64,000 nucleotides of DNA, taken from contig NC_074721.1 of the NCBI RefSeq assembly GCF_947242115.1, positions 41,107,754-41,171,753 on the forward strand, in the 5' to 3' direction. The stretch comes from Biomphalaria glabrata. Lineage: Eukaryota > Mollusca > Gastropoda > Planorbidae. Below, piece by piece: positions 1-11,215 of this stretch. The notes under the pieces were generated by a model. The model made no database searches, was not told the DNA's origin, and saw nothing but the letters and a program-made list of their open reading frames with translations. Numbering within the stretch: position 1 is the stretch's first letter; the number at the start of each line of letters is the position of its first letter. The position numbers and the translations under genes are program-made.

Positions 1-399
1 ACGTAACTGACACAATAAAGCTAGGGTTAAGTTTCTTGACACATTTTTGGAAAGCTAGGAATACAAAACAATGTTCATTATGTCACATGATAGTAGCTGT
101 TGACTAGAAGCATTGAGCTGTGACCAAAGAGAGTCATAATAGTATCACCAAGATCAGGGGTTCTCAAGATCTGTAATGAAACTGTTGTGGAATTTGTTAA
201 GACTTGGACTTCAGGGGAGAAGATCTTGTATTCAATGGAGAAATAAATGAATGATTTTTTTTTTTCAATCTCATCTCAAAACTACAGCTTTCAAAACACA
301 CGTGATCGCTTTCAGTCTTAAGTTTAACTGACTTTATCGTCCGTTTATACGTCATCCCCCTTTTCATCCAGGCATTTGCACCAAGCCTACTCAAAGACT

Positions 400-890
400 A
401 CATCTGAGCTCGCTTACAGGAGGAGGGGTTGTGTAAGGATTGCTCGATATCCCCAGTATCGAAACTGCTTATTGGGAAGCGCGTTCCTCTACTACCTCAC
501 AGGGGACGGGCTAGATAGAGCCTAGCTCGTGGACGCCGACCAGTCCGCCCGACGCAGCCCGCTAAGGCCGCGCCAGTCAGTCCAGTCTTTGCCCAAAAGA
601 GAGACCCCGCGAATCAGCCGAGTCCCAGGAGAACCCGGCCAACCCTCGAGTTCTGTGTCCAGCGCTATCCGCTTTTCGGAGAACCCGTGAGTCTCTTACT
701 AACCGTTGCCCCGGGGCCCCACAGGGGGGGGGGGCTGGACATAACCCCTTTGAATTCATTTTATACTTGCCGGCTGCTCATTTCATCAGCGGCAAGCAAC
801 CAGTACCCTTTGGCCACTCCTCTGGAGAGCGGAGTGTTCACCCGGCGACCACGATGAGGTGGTACTGGAACGCCGAGCAAAGATTACATT
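400..890. other. GC-rich island of unknown nature
   Basis: About 490 bp clearly richer in G+C and CpG than the surroundings (for example CCGCCCGACGCAGCCCGC), with a G10 run near 725. No convincing ORF or recognised element; it could be a LINE 5' region, an old rDNA-like or promoter fragment. Sequence 1-400 shows nothing recognisable. Confidence 0.4.
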
Positions 891-1017
891 AGAATTCGTC
901 AGCCAATACAAACACTCTATAAACACACACTAAAATAATAATGGAAAAGACATTAAGGTGTAGGCCATCCATTCTAGATCTTATTATTCTTTTTGTTTGC
1001 TTTTGAATTTGCAATCC

Positions 1018-1248
1018 AGATGATGTAAAAGACATTTGTTTCAGTGGTCGACAGGGTGTCACATGACCAGCACAATGACCAACCGACTTTACTTTTCTTC
1101 AACTAATGCCAGGTACCCAGGAGAGTTGGGTGGACTCAGGGGGCACCCTAAGAATCCCGAAATGTAATATCCTAGTCTTCACTGGGATTCGAACCGAGGA
1201 CTCCTCTATTAGTAAGTCAAGCGCTTAACCATTCAGCCACCACGACCC
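1018..1248 (-). mobile_element. tRNA-derived SINE (family 1)
   Basis: Minus-strand copy with the head GTGGTGGCTGAATGGTTAAG (box A region), box B GGTTCGAATCC, and the body with GTCATTGTGCTGGTCATGTG. Its 3' end near GATGATGTAAAAG is eroded. Confidence 0.83.
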
Positions 1249-1515
1249 CTGTATATTACAATAGTATTATGAACGAATGTATAAACGTATGATTCACTAT
1301 TGAGGGTTCTTCTCCAAGATGTATGACGCGATTTTATCTCCCAAAAGAGATTCATCTTGAGACAGCAGCTCAGTGATAGATTTTTTGGTAAGCTCTTGCT
1401 CAGCCCATTTCCATTAACTTGTTTTATCAAAGCCCACGATATTGAAATCAGACCGATGCCTTACTTGGTCATGACGACATTCTTGTATATCTGCGGATTT
1501 CGGACGCCAACTGCA

Positions 1516-2075
1516 GAATTAGAGATGAGGACACTAGCCATGCAATCGTGATCCTATAGAACAGCGGTTCTCAACCTTTTTTTTCTCGGCGACCCCTTTT
1601 TACAATCCCCCCACTTAGACGCGGACCCCCCCCGCACACACAAAGCAATTGAAGAATAGACAATAACAATTCATTTTTCAAAGGTCTTTGGCGACCCCTG
1701 GCAAATTGTCAGTCGAACCCCCAAGGGGGTCGCGATCCACAGGTTGAGAACCCCTGCTATCATGTCCAAGGATTCCAACACAAAGAAGAAAATTCGAAAC
1801 AGGATCACAGTGGCTATCGGGCTCCACGATGACCTGATGACCACTATCGACAGACGCAAGCACGAGGTCGTCAGGGCTCGCAAAGACCCTCCTTCAAGGA
1901 ACAGTACCAGGGAAAGGAGGAAGAGGCAGACGGAGAACGCGAAAGGAAGACGACATTAAGGCATAGAGGGGCCTGAAGGAGATCCCACTCTAGGACAAGG
2001 GACAGAGAGGAATGGAAGGCGGTTGTCGACAGATCACAACGGGCCAACAAATTGGGTGAAGGTGAGAGTGCTTAA
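1516..2075 (+). mobile_element. RTE-like LINE C-terminal fragment, split by a hAT MITE
   Basis: Before the MITE the frame reads TAELEMRTLAMQS. After it the sequence continues KIRNRITVAIGLHDDLMTT and then the Arg-rich tail and a GLKEIP-like stretch. These match the C-terminus of the LINE at 58674-58958 (ELEMRILAMELRC, RDRVTVAIGGRDDLLT). Degenerate and not functional. Confidence 0.75.
1562..1756 (+). mobile_element. hAT-type MITE, SPIN-like ends, 195 bp
   Basis: The termini are CAGCGGTTCTCAACCT and AGGTTGAGAACCCCTG, short imperfect inverted repeats, with GGGGGTCGCGATCCACAGG just inside. The 8-bp flanks (ctatagaa / ctatcatg) agree only in the first four bases. Same family as 18488-18678. No coding capacity. 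Confidence 0.8.
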
Positions 2076-2284
2076 TTAAGTCTTTTTAAGTGAGTCCCCA
2101 GGTCTGACTCTGGTATAACAACACGATACACTACTTACAAATTAATTATAAGGAAAGTTAAAAACCTTTTGCTTATTAAACTAACTAAAGGTATATTTTC
2201 TGCATCGACACATTCAAGCACTGTCATCCTCTGCTATCACCATGGCGGGCAGCTTTCAAATTCTTCTTCAATAACTATCATTAA

Positions 2285-3193
2285 AGGGAAACTCCGATGG
2301 TTTTTCAAATTTGAGTTATTGACATATTTAAATTCTGCGTGAAAAGTTGTAATAGTAATTTTACCATTTTTTATTTAAATGCTTAGAAACATTTATATTT
2401 AATAAATTAGTCAGTAAATTCTTGATATCTAAAAAAAAAAACGGGGTTCTATCAGATTTTGTTTTAAGCTAGTTCATTCCTCACTTCCCTCAACAATACT
2501 GAAAGAGAAACTAGATTTGACCAATTGATTCGCTTCATTCTTACAGTAGCTGTTAGGCTGTTAGTGTTAGTGACGGCCTAGTTTAGAGCTATGATACAGT
2601 TATATATATATATAGACATGTATAGATACATCTAAAAGTATTTGGGTAATCAACTCGAGAAAAAAAGTCACATTTTCATCTAAGCCTCTCCCTGTCCCAA
2701 GAAGTAATAAGATCGCAGGTCTGACTGATTCGAACAAACTGGTCAGTGTAAGGCTAGTCGAGACTACGTGTAGTCGGTCATGACAAGACAACCAAGCGAT
2801 AGTGTTTGTTGTGTGTTGAGTGGTCAGGCGAGAAAATACAGACTGCCGTGGTTAGTCAAGCATGTACATCTACTTTTAATACGCATTTTTTTCTTTGCTT
2901 ACAAGATCCTAGATCTAACTGCATAGACCAAGATATATTTCTTTTACGAGAATGTAAACTTTGCTGTATGGTCTCCTGTTATACAATAAGTCAATAGATT
3001 AAAACACATTTGTGACGTCACATAGAAACTCGGTGAAAGTCTGACTGTTTTGGATGCGCAGGAAAATTACGTCGGAAAAAACGTCAATTACTAAGTTATT
3101 ATTGCAAAGAAAAAAAAAAGAATCATATATTCATTATCTGTAAATCAAAACACATATTATATCAAAAATTGTCAAAACCATCGGAGTTTCCCT
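2285..3193. mobile_element. TTAA-flanked non-autonomous DNA transposon, 909 bp
   Basis: The terminal inverted repeat AGGGAAACTCCGATGGTTTT (20 bp, perfect at both ends) is flanked by TTAA at 2281-2284 and 3194-3197. TTAA duplication points to piggyBac-type transposition. No long ORF or recognisable transposase is inside, so it is probably mobilised in trans. The interior is AT-rich with a short (TA)n run near 2600. Confidence 0.85.
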
Positions 3194-3239
3194 TTAAAGT
3201 AATCGCTAATCATTCTATGTCATGTAATTTGGAATCCCT

Positions 3240-3305
3240 GTTCATTTCTTGGCCTATCCCTTCGTCTGTTGGACCGTTGGGGCACCACACAAGACTCTTC
3301 ATTCT
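3240..3305 (-). repeat. Short LINE 3'-end fragment
   Basis: The bases around GTCTGTTGGACCGTTGGGGC match the 3' end of the RTE-like LINE at 58560-58600. It lies immediately beyond the right end of the TTAA element. Confidence 0.55.
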
Positions 3306-3539
3306 TGTGTACCTCTTAGTTCTATTTTACCTAGTTCATATATTTAGCGATTGTGTAACTGTATTCTAGTTTACATTTGTTTTTCTTAAATTCAATCTGA
3401 ATTCTTCATAGTTCAAGTTATCGTTTCATTAAAAAATAACATTTTTATTATTAAATTATATATTTACCACTTTTAATACCTTAAAACTGTATTGATATTG
3501 AACACTTCAAAACATAAGTTTGAGAGGCCGACAATACTA

Positions 3540-3913
3540 GTCTATGTTTATAATATCTGTCAGAATAACATGACGAACAAGTATAGTATGTCTTTAGAGA
3601 TTCTTCCATTTGGCATACGAGTGACGCGACCGAGCCAGCGTAGTCTTCTCTGTGTAAGAAAAGCATAGATGCTGTACACATTGGCCCGTTACAGAACGTC
3701 CTGGTTGGAGACATCATCCCTCCAGGAAATGCACATTATGCGTTGCAGACAGCATAAGTGGAAGCTATTTAATCTGTGCTCTTGACAAATGCAAGTTGCC
3801 CAAAAATCACTGCCATAAAGAAGTGTGCTCAGAACGCAGGCATTACAGATTAGGATTTTGGTTACCGTAGTCAATTTAGTATTTTCCCACACGCGCTTGG
3901 AGAGTTTAACCAT
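3540..3913 (-). mobile_element. LINE C-terminal fragment (family of the 36.2-38.5 kb LINE)
   Basis: It reads KLSKRVWENTKLTTVTKIL, then CVLSTLLYGSDFWA and WRDDVSNQDVL, and in another frame RLRWLGRVTRMPNGRISKDI. These correspond to RLQKRVWDNILL, CVLSTLLYGSETW, WQDKITNEEVLH and RLGWLGHVRRMPVGRLPQDI of the larger LINE. Frame-broken. Confidence 0.78.
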
Positions 3914-4139
3914 TGCTGCAGAAACATTTCCTATTCCTTTTGTCAGCTCAGTGTTTAAATCTAGGTTGTTGTCATTATAAAGTTATATAAAGTCATTATA
4001 AAGCAATATAAAATCATTAGAAAGTCCTATAAAGTCATTATAGTGTGTGTACTGTTTTGAAGTTCTAGAATGGACTTGATTGGTCGCAATAAATAACGTA
4101 GCAAGAAAGAGTGTGTAACACTCAGATCCTTGCGCAAAC

Positions 4140-4500
4140 GGGTCTTCCCAGCATCTTTACAATCCTCTAATAACGCCGCCTGCACTGGCTTGGTCATGTC
4201 CGCCGAATGGAGGCCAATCGTATCCCGAAAGTCATCCTTTATGGACAACTCACGACAGATTCAAGAAAAAGAGTCGTCCCCCACGTCCGATATGTGGGTG
4301 TATCGGGACCTCGAAGCAGTGGGCATTGATGTTGACTTCCGGTAAGTCATAGCCCTAGACCTCACTATGTTGAGATAGTGACCAAGAAAGATATGGTCAG
4401 CGAAACAAGCATTGGCCTCAGCTCTGGAAAAAAAAAGCGTGCCAAAACGAAAAATGGCTGACTCCTTTACCACCAAAGCGAATGTCACCTTAATCTCCGA
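4140..4500 (+). mobile_element. LINE 3' C-terminal fragment
   Basis: It reads RRLHWLGHVRRMEANRIPKV and then ILYGQLTTDSRKRVV; a shifted frame continues YRDLEAVGIDVDFR and a Lys-rich end. This is the usual C-terminal block after the RT of LINE ORF2. Frame-broken, and opposite in orientation to the fragment at 3540-3913. Confidence 0.72.
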
Positions 4501-4563
4501 TAGATGTTCAGGAGAATGTCTCTCGAGAACAGGGCCCTACAGACACATGATTAAGTTTTCCAG

Positions 4564-5350
4564 GAGATGAACCATGGTCGTCCTACGAGATGAACCATAG
4601 TCGTCCTTCGAGATGAGCCAAAGTCGTCCTACGAGATGAGCCAAAGTCGTCCTACGAGATGAGCTATAGTCGTCCTACGAGATGAGCCAAAGTCGTCCTA
4701 CGAGATGAACCATAGTCGTCCTACGAGATGAACCATAGTCGTCCTACGAGATGAACCATAGTCGTCCTACGAGATAAACCATATTCGTCCTACGAGAGAT
4801 GAACCATATTCGTCCTACGAGATGAACCATAGTCGTCCTACGAGATGAACCATAGTCGTCCGTTCATCTCGTAGAACCATAGTCGTCCTACGAGATGAAC
4901 CATAGTCGCCCTACGAGATGAACCATGGTCGTCCTACGAGATGAACCATGGCCGTCCTACGGGATGAACCATGGTCGTTCTACGAGATGAACCATAACCG
5001 CCCTACGAGATGAACCATAGTCGTCCTACGAGATGATCCATAGTCGTCCTACGAGATGAACCATAGTCGTCCTACAAGATGAACCATAGTCGTCCTACGA
5101 GATGAACCATGGTCGCCCTACGAGATGAACCATAGTCGTCCTACGAGATGAACCATAGTCATCCTACGAGATGAACCAAAGTCGTCCTACGAGATGAACC
5201 ATAGTCGTCCTACGAGATGAACCAAAGTCGTCATTCGAGATGAACCATAGTCGTCCTACGAGATGAACCATGGCCGTCCTACGAGATGAACCATAGTCGT
5301 CCTACGAGATGAACCATAGTCGTCCTACGAGATGAACCATGGTCGTCCTA
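4564..5350. repeat. 23-bp minisatellite, about 34 copies
   Basis: The unit is cgtcctacgagatgaaccatagt with substitutions (ATAGT/ATGGT/AAAGT variants). One 25-bp unit occurs near 4798. A 12-base segment at 4862-4873 (gttcatctcgta) is the reverse complement of the unit core, so the array contains a small inversion. Confidence 0.97.
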
Positions 5351-7018
5351 GGACTGAAGGAGGCCAAAAGTCTCTGCAGATTCAGCACCGAGTCAAAGGG
5401 AGTAAACCAGCTCTAGTCATTCACCTGGTCGCATCCATTGTCGTAGGAGAAAGTAGGCCTAACTCCACAACAGCTGCAGGAGTTTCTTTAACGAAGAAAT
5501 TTCTCTGAGCGACTGTGGCGAGCAGGGCATAGATGTGAGACCCGCTGATCCACATCGCTGGGATGACCTTGTCACTACAGCCGCCTCAACCACAAAATAA
5601 ACAGATATTTGGTTACAAAATAGCTTGAAGTAATAAAACCACTTGTCCAGGGCATGGTGGAGTGTTCCACCGTCTTCCTCCCTTTTAAAAAATGTTACGC
5701 CCTCAAACCCCGCTACCCCTACCATCATGAAAGGTCTTGCAGTATTGAATTATAGTCTTTAGTTTTGGATAGCTCTTTTAAATCATAGGCAACACTCTTA
5801 AAACTCCGGTTCAGTTTGTTTGTTTTTATTGCTCAGGGCTCTAGGTTATATTTTTAGGAACATATCTTCTTTCTGGAGATTAGTTCAGCTTGTTATGTGG
5901 GGGTTAGGGGCATATGTGGAAAGGTAACTAGTGACAGCAATAAGTACACGGCTACCTTATCAATACATATTTGTTTGTTTTATCACTTTTGACATTGTCT
6001 TAGAGAACTGAGAGTAAGGATGAAAGCAATATTGTAGATCTTCATACATGGAGGAAAAAAAAACAACTATGGCTGGCATTTTTGGTTTATTCGGTATACA
6101 AAGTAAAGAAAGTCTTAATAAGCTGTCTTGTTAAAGGTATATGCTAATTTTTGTGCAATTTTGTAGTGATGCAGAATCAAATCTTGTAAGGTCATCTCAA
6201 GATGAATTAGTTTACCTATACTATAAAGTAGAAAGTAGAAAGAAAGTATGTTATAGAGATTGTTAAGCTTCCGCACGGTGTTGATTCTTGTAAATATATC
6301 TAGTGTAGATCTGACTGGAAGTAACGATGAACTCAAACTACTTCCCTAACACCGGAGAAAGGCCGAAACAATCAAATATGTAGTCGACGCTGATATGTTG
6401 TTCTACAAATATGTTTAATACTCAAGAAGGGAATCGTCCGATGTCAGCTATGTCCGTAAATCTGTATATCTATTGTACTCAAGTCTACTACTCTCCACGA
6501 AGCGTCTTCCTTTTAGCGTCGCTTAGAGCGTTCTTGTTTTTTAACCCACTTTACGTCATCGTCGCTAAGTAAAACTTTACCCTATTCCCGAAACAAATAA
6601 CTAATTCCTAATCATGTCATAACAAGATCAAAACCGTTTGACCAATATTGAAGAAACTTTTCCATAAATGTTACTTGGGAACCGTGATGTACACTAAAAC
6701 AAACTTAAGACTATCAAAAATAAGTGTTGCCCAACTCTATGAAAGTATTACTATTTCGTGGATGTAAGCCATTTTACCATGTTTACATGAGACAAGATCG
6801 AAAGGATATAGATCAAGATCTAATTTTTAAAACTACACTTTGCACAGATAGTTTTTTAATTTGACTCATGAAAAATACAAAGTATATTCTATTGATTTCA
6901 ATATTTAATAAAATTAACAGTTGGTATTTATATTGTCTGATTTGTAAACGAGCTCTTGTTGCTTTGTCATGTCTTTGAAAAGTAAAGTTCCCACTTCCAG
7001 ACCTTGTGATCTATATTT
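5351..7018. other. No gene recognised
   Basis: The first 350 bp are moderately GC-rich and may be an eroded LINE; the rest is AT-rich with no supported feature. Confidence 0.5.
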
Positions 7019-7252
7019 CAGATGATGTTTCTGTGGCCTACGGTTAACGAGGGTGTCATATGGCTAGCACAACGACCAACCGCCTTTACTCTTTTTTTTG
7101 TTTTTTTTTTACTTTACCCCAACTAATGTCAGGTACCCAAATAGAGCTGGCTGGACTTAGATGCGTCCAAGGATACCAAAATTGAAAATCCCTGTCTTCA
7201 CCAGGATTCGAACCCGGGACATCTTTACCGCTCAGCCTCTACGCCTCCTGAC
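7019..7252 (-). mobile_element. tRNA-derived SINE (family 1)
   Basis: Minus-strand copy with box B (GGGTTCGAATCC), TACCTGACATTAGTTGGGG and the CATATGACACCCTCGTTAAC body. The T-rich interruption near 7090-7110 is an expanded homopolymer. Confidence 0.85.
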
Positions 7253-7844
7253 GTGTCTATCAAGTTGCTTCAATTTTGCGAAATTTTAACCCTACTCCTC
7301 AAACAGTCGATGATTCGCTTTGTTATAATTTTTTTTTTTAAATCCCTAGACACGCTCTTTGTTGGGTTACAGTGACCGGCTATTAAGTACTCTGGCGTTC
7401 GATTTTCTTTCTTTTTTTTTTTTTTCTTGGAGGTGGGGAGTTTAACGCTTGAGTTAGAAACAGGTGTAGGAATGCTTTGTAGGGGTGGGGGAGGAGGACT
7501 GGGGTCAACGAAATTCGTGCCTGGCACTTTAAAGTAGACTGTCTCTTTGCGAAAGCATGTGAAAGATTGCATCTTTCGTTTTGTATTATTATAATTCAAC
7601 TTATTAGCAAATAGTTATTCTTTATTAACCGTTGGTTGAACAGCTTCACAGTTCACTGGACTTGCAGTCTATTCTTTTATCTTATCTTCTTATCTTATAG
7701 ATTACAGACGTCACTTCGAATGTGAAAATAAGTGCGCCCCACGCATTTCATATGTCAATCTAGTCATGCATGTTAATCAGTGACTCAAACTCTGCTAGAT
7801 TGTAGCCTGTTTTTACAAAGCCTATATATGCTCACTCAATTTGT
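7253..7844. other. No gene recognised
   Basis: AT-rich, with a T-run near 7413 and a short pyrimidine/purine stretch near 7480. The 109-codon minus-strand ORF here is low-complexity (Lys and Pro runs) and is not supported. Confidence 0.5.
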
Positions 7845-8055
7845 CCGGTAAAAAGTTTGCACACGTTATTTCTCCAAAACCCAAATCTAGGATTAAGCTG
7901 AAATTTTGCACAATTATTTCTTTTACATGAAAACACGCAAATCAATGAAAAAAAACAACAACAATTATTTAATTATTTATTGGTAATAAATTACTTGATT
8001 TGGTTTCTTAAACAAGGGAAAGAAATGGTACTTGCCTGAAGCGGTGGTCTTAGCT
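7845..8055 (+). repeat. Dispersed about 230-bp repeat family, copy 1
   Basis: It contains GCACACGTTATTTCTCC, TGAAATTTTGCACAATTATT and AACAAGGGAAAGAAATGGTA. The same blocks recur at 35370, 41340, 51570 and 52820 in both orientations. Confidence 0.75.
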
Positions 8056-8154
8056 GAATTAGAGGAAGATTAGGAGAGATTTAAAGATAAATGATAAAAA
8101 AAAAACTATTCAATTTTTTTGCAGCCCCTTGCCATCTAAATAATACAAATAATA

Positions 8155-8460
8155 GGGAAAAAAACTACACCTATCTTAAAACTATTTAAAACACACCAAA
8201 AAGTTGAAAAGCATAAATAAATAATACCAGCGTGGTACACATAAAGCTTGGAGTATTTATATATTAGGTTCTACTTTTTAGTGCGTTTCTATATTCCATC
8301 CCAGTGGCGCTACAGCCCATGGAGGGGCCCTGGTCTGCTCTAGCACATCTCTCCATTCTGATCTATCTTGTACTTTAGGTCTCCCTGCCCGAAGCCTTTC
8401 CCGTGTTTGGATATAGTCGCAAGGAAGCGGAGGTTTAGATTCAGAGTTTTCCTTCTCCTA
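8155..8460 (-). mobile_element. Probable LINE 3'-end fragment
   Basis: The minus strand reads through a DQNGEMC/SRPGPLHGL-type segment, like the C-terminal end of some gastropod LINEs, then an AT-rich tail. Support is weak and rests on recall of similar sequence. Confidence 0.4.
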
Positions 8461-8520
8461 GATGGGTAGCCAATTAAGGCTAACGAGCCCCTCCTGTCCG
8501 AAGCATACTGGTTTAGGTGC
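8385..8520. repeat. Dispersed repeat, also at 26.0 kb
   Basis: GAAGCCTTTCCCGTGTTTGG, CAGAGTTTTCCTTCTCCTAG and GGTTTAGGTGCCAT-type blocks recur at 26005-26135 in the same order. Family unknown. The 19-bp minisatellite starts exactly at its right end. Confidence 0.7.
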
Positions 8521-9272
8521 CATACAAGAAAGATACAAACAAACAAGAAAGATACAAACATACAAGAAAGATACAAACATACAAGAAAGATACAATACAA
8601 ACGTACAAGAAAGATACAAACATACAAGAAAGATACAAACATACAAGAAAGATACAAACATACAAGAAAGATACAGACATACAAGAAAGATACAAACATA
8701 CAAGAAAGATACAAACATACCAGAAAGATACAAACATACAAGAAAGATACAAACATACAAGAAAGATACAAACATAAGAAAGATACAAACATAAGAAAGA
8801 TACACACATAAGAAAGATACAAACATAAGAAAGATACAAACATACAAGAAAGATACAAACATACAAGAAAGATACAAACATAAGAAAGATACAAACATAA
8901 GAAAGATACAAACATACAAGAAAGATACAAACACACAAGAAAGATACAAACATACAAGAAAGATACAAACATACAAGAAAGATACAAACATACAAGAAAG
9001 ATACAAACAAACAAGAAAGATATGAAACACACAAGAAAGATACAAACATACAAGAAAGATACAAACAAACAAGAAAGATACAAACACACAAGAAAGATAC
9101 AAACATACAAGAAAGATACAAACAAACAAGAAAGATACAAACAAACAAGAAAGATACAAACAAACAAGAAAGATACAAACATACAAGAAAGATACAAACA
9201 CACAAGAAAGATACAAACACACAAGAAAGATACAAACATACAAGAAAGATACAAACATACAAGAAAGATACA
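8521..9272. repeat. 19-bp minisatellite, about 40 copies
   Basis: The unit is atacaaacatacaagaaag. Several 17-bp units (lacking an AC dinucleotide) cluster at about 8772-8905. The unit contains no stop in any frame on either strand, so long spurious ORFs (up to 304 codons) arise in several frames on both strands. These are not genes. Confidence 0.97.
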
Positions 9273-9986
9273 GAATGAGTTGATACATTCATTGTAATAA
9301 GATTTTCCTACAAGCGAAAGAACCTAGAAATCGTTGTTTTGTTTTTGAATGATTAAACCCCAGTTAAATACATACGTCATCAGCTCTTCCTGAACACCGG
9401 TTACACTCATAGATGGCTATTTATAGACACACGTCACAGATGGGACTCTCTAATCAAAGCCATAAAAATATAGACATGGTTTTAGATTCTAGTGCTTGAA
9501 TATTTTTACAACACCTATGTGTGTAATCTTTTGAAGTATGTGTCGCCTGTCCCCCCCCCCCCCCCAGGCGCTAAGCTTCAAGTCTGTATCTTAAGTAACA
9601 TGAAGCAATCCCCACGCTGCGTTACGCTCTTTAAGAGAAAGGCGTTACGAATGAGGTGGACGCAGCCAGGGCGGTGCCCCCATTAGGTTCACCGTTCCGC
9701 ATCATGGTTCCCTTTTTTTATGGCTTTCGTTTCTTCCGGAACCTGACTCCTCCCGCAGATAGAATATAAGCCGCCAGTCACCTGCAGTGATATGCAAAAT
9801 AGATCATACACTATGGTGTTAAGGTTCACAAAACGTTTCCAAGATCTGTAGAGATGATAAAGGGGTGACGACGTGGCTGAACAAGGAAGCAAGGTTCTCA
9901 CACTATTGGAAGGCTACCTCGAGGAGACTCCCTGAGCGAAATTCTTTCGTCTGTTGACAAGCGAGTAAAAAGGTATAACAGTTTAG
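9273..9986. other. No gene recognised
   Basis: It contains a C17 run at about 9550 and mixed unique sequence. No domain or splice pattern seen. Confidence 0.5.
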
Positions 9987-10130
9987 TTTTACGTTCCGGA
10001 TGTTTTACATGTTTCAGATGTTTTACACGTTCCGGATGTTTTACATGTTCCGGATGTTTTACATGTTCCGGATGTTTTACATGTTCCGGATGTTTTACAT
10101 GTTTCGGATGTTTTACATGTTTCGGATGTA
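9987..10130. repeat. 18-bp minisatellite grown from a SINE tail, about 8 copies
   Basis: The unit is atgttccggatgttttac. Read on the minus strand this is the ACATCCGAAACATGTAAAAC-type tail of the adjacent SINE, amplified in tandem. Confidence 0.9.
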
Positions 10131-10245
10131 TCTTTCAGAAATGAAGATTATTTTATCCTAGCCCAAGCCTCCCGCAGGACTCCGGGGGATGCGTCATCGT
10201 CGGGCAGGCTTGAAACCTGGGACCATCGAGTCGACAGTCCTGAGT
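10131..10245 (-). mobile_element. tRNA-derived SINE (family 2), truncated, tail expanded
   Basis: The minus strand carries the CCTGCGGGAGGCTTGG core and an upstream box-B-like GGTTTCAAGCC. It matches the SINE copies at 17180-17350 and 38638-38785. Confidence 0.75.
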
Positions 10246-10919
10246 GTATTCTATTTGACTATACAATATATATAGAAGGCGCTCATTTTAACAAAAAAAA
10301 AAAAAGCAACAATTTGAATGAATTCACGAGACGAAAAGCTAGTACCCGTTAGTAGGCTAATTGTGACTTTACGAGATTAAGAATGATTACACTTATGAGA
10401 TTTAACAATATAAAAACAAGCTCAAGGATTAACGCCCCTTATCACATTTAAAATCTTTTTTATAATACTTAAAATACTGTATATACACAACTATGAGCTT
10501 TAGATATCTACATATTATGACTTTGTCTTCTATTAAAGGCTTTGTTATGACTAGAATTACTAGTAATGTAAAATAACAATTACAATATTAGAAAATCTAA
10601 TTCAAATTTGGGCTTCTTTAATTTCCTGGAGGAATTGGTTGTGATAGCTAAGTAATCACACAAATTAACACAGTGGAAATGTCTAATACGCTTGTACTAT
10701 CCTGTAAGCACTAAGGTAAGTACCTGTTGGAGTCAGAAGAACGAATGAACCGTTAGTAGGTCACGAAGAAATGATGTAATGGTTAGAGCGGTAATGTTTC
10801 TTTGTAACTTTTAGATAGTTAGATTAAAATTCACCAGCTAACCGGGAGGGTACAGTGGAGGTAATACGCTGAAGGACTCATTAAAAGAAAAGGTTTGTAC
10901 AAGAATAAAAGTGAATCGA
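10246..10919. other. AT-rich, nothing recognised
   Basis: No ORF or repeat beyond short homopolymers. Confidence 0.5.
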
Positions 10920-11215
10920 TTGGCCTTGGAGATCGTAGCTGGAGTTTGTAACTGATGTGCGTAGTTGGATCTTCTAGCTGGAGGTAGTAGCTGGAAGATG
11001 AAAATGATGGCCGTGTTTGGAAGTGGCAAGCAGGAGCTCGATGCTGGATGTTGTAGTTGGATGTTGTAGCTGGATGTTGCAGCTGGATGTTGTAGCTGGA
11101 ACACATAGTTGGAAATTGTAGCTGGGGTATGCAGTAATTAAAAAAAATAAAGCTGCAGCTGGACATCATAGCTGAAGATTTCAGCTGGAGACCGGAGCTG
11201 GAGTTCAGACCTGAG
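10920..11215. repeat. Degenerate 13-bp minisatellite (gctggatgttgta)
   Basis: Clean 13-bp units occur at about 11042-11100. The flanks keep a TAGCTGGA or CAGCTGGA motif about every 15-20 bases. Confidence 0.8.

Noticed and set aside
1671-1883. Minus-strand ORFs over the hAT MITE
   Set aside because: They cross the MITE and the LINE fragment and have no protein similarity.
8340-9288. Overlapping minus-strand ORFs of 259-304 codons encoding Cys-rich hydrophobic repeats
   Set aside because: They arise from a 19-bp repeat that has no stop in any frame; three frames on one strand and more on the other are open, so there is no coding signal.
10831-11169. 112-codon minus-strand ORF with YNIQLQHPA repeats
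   Set aside because: It lies on the degenerate 13-bp repeat; no domain or start context.
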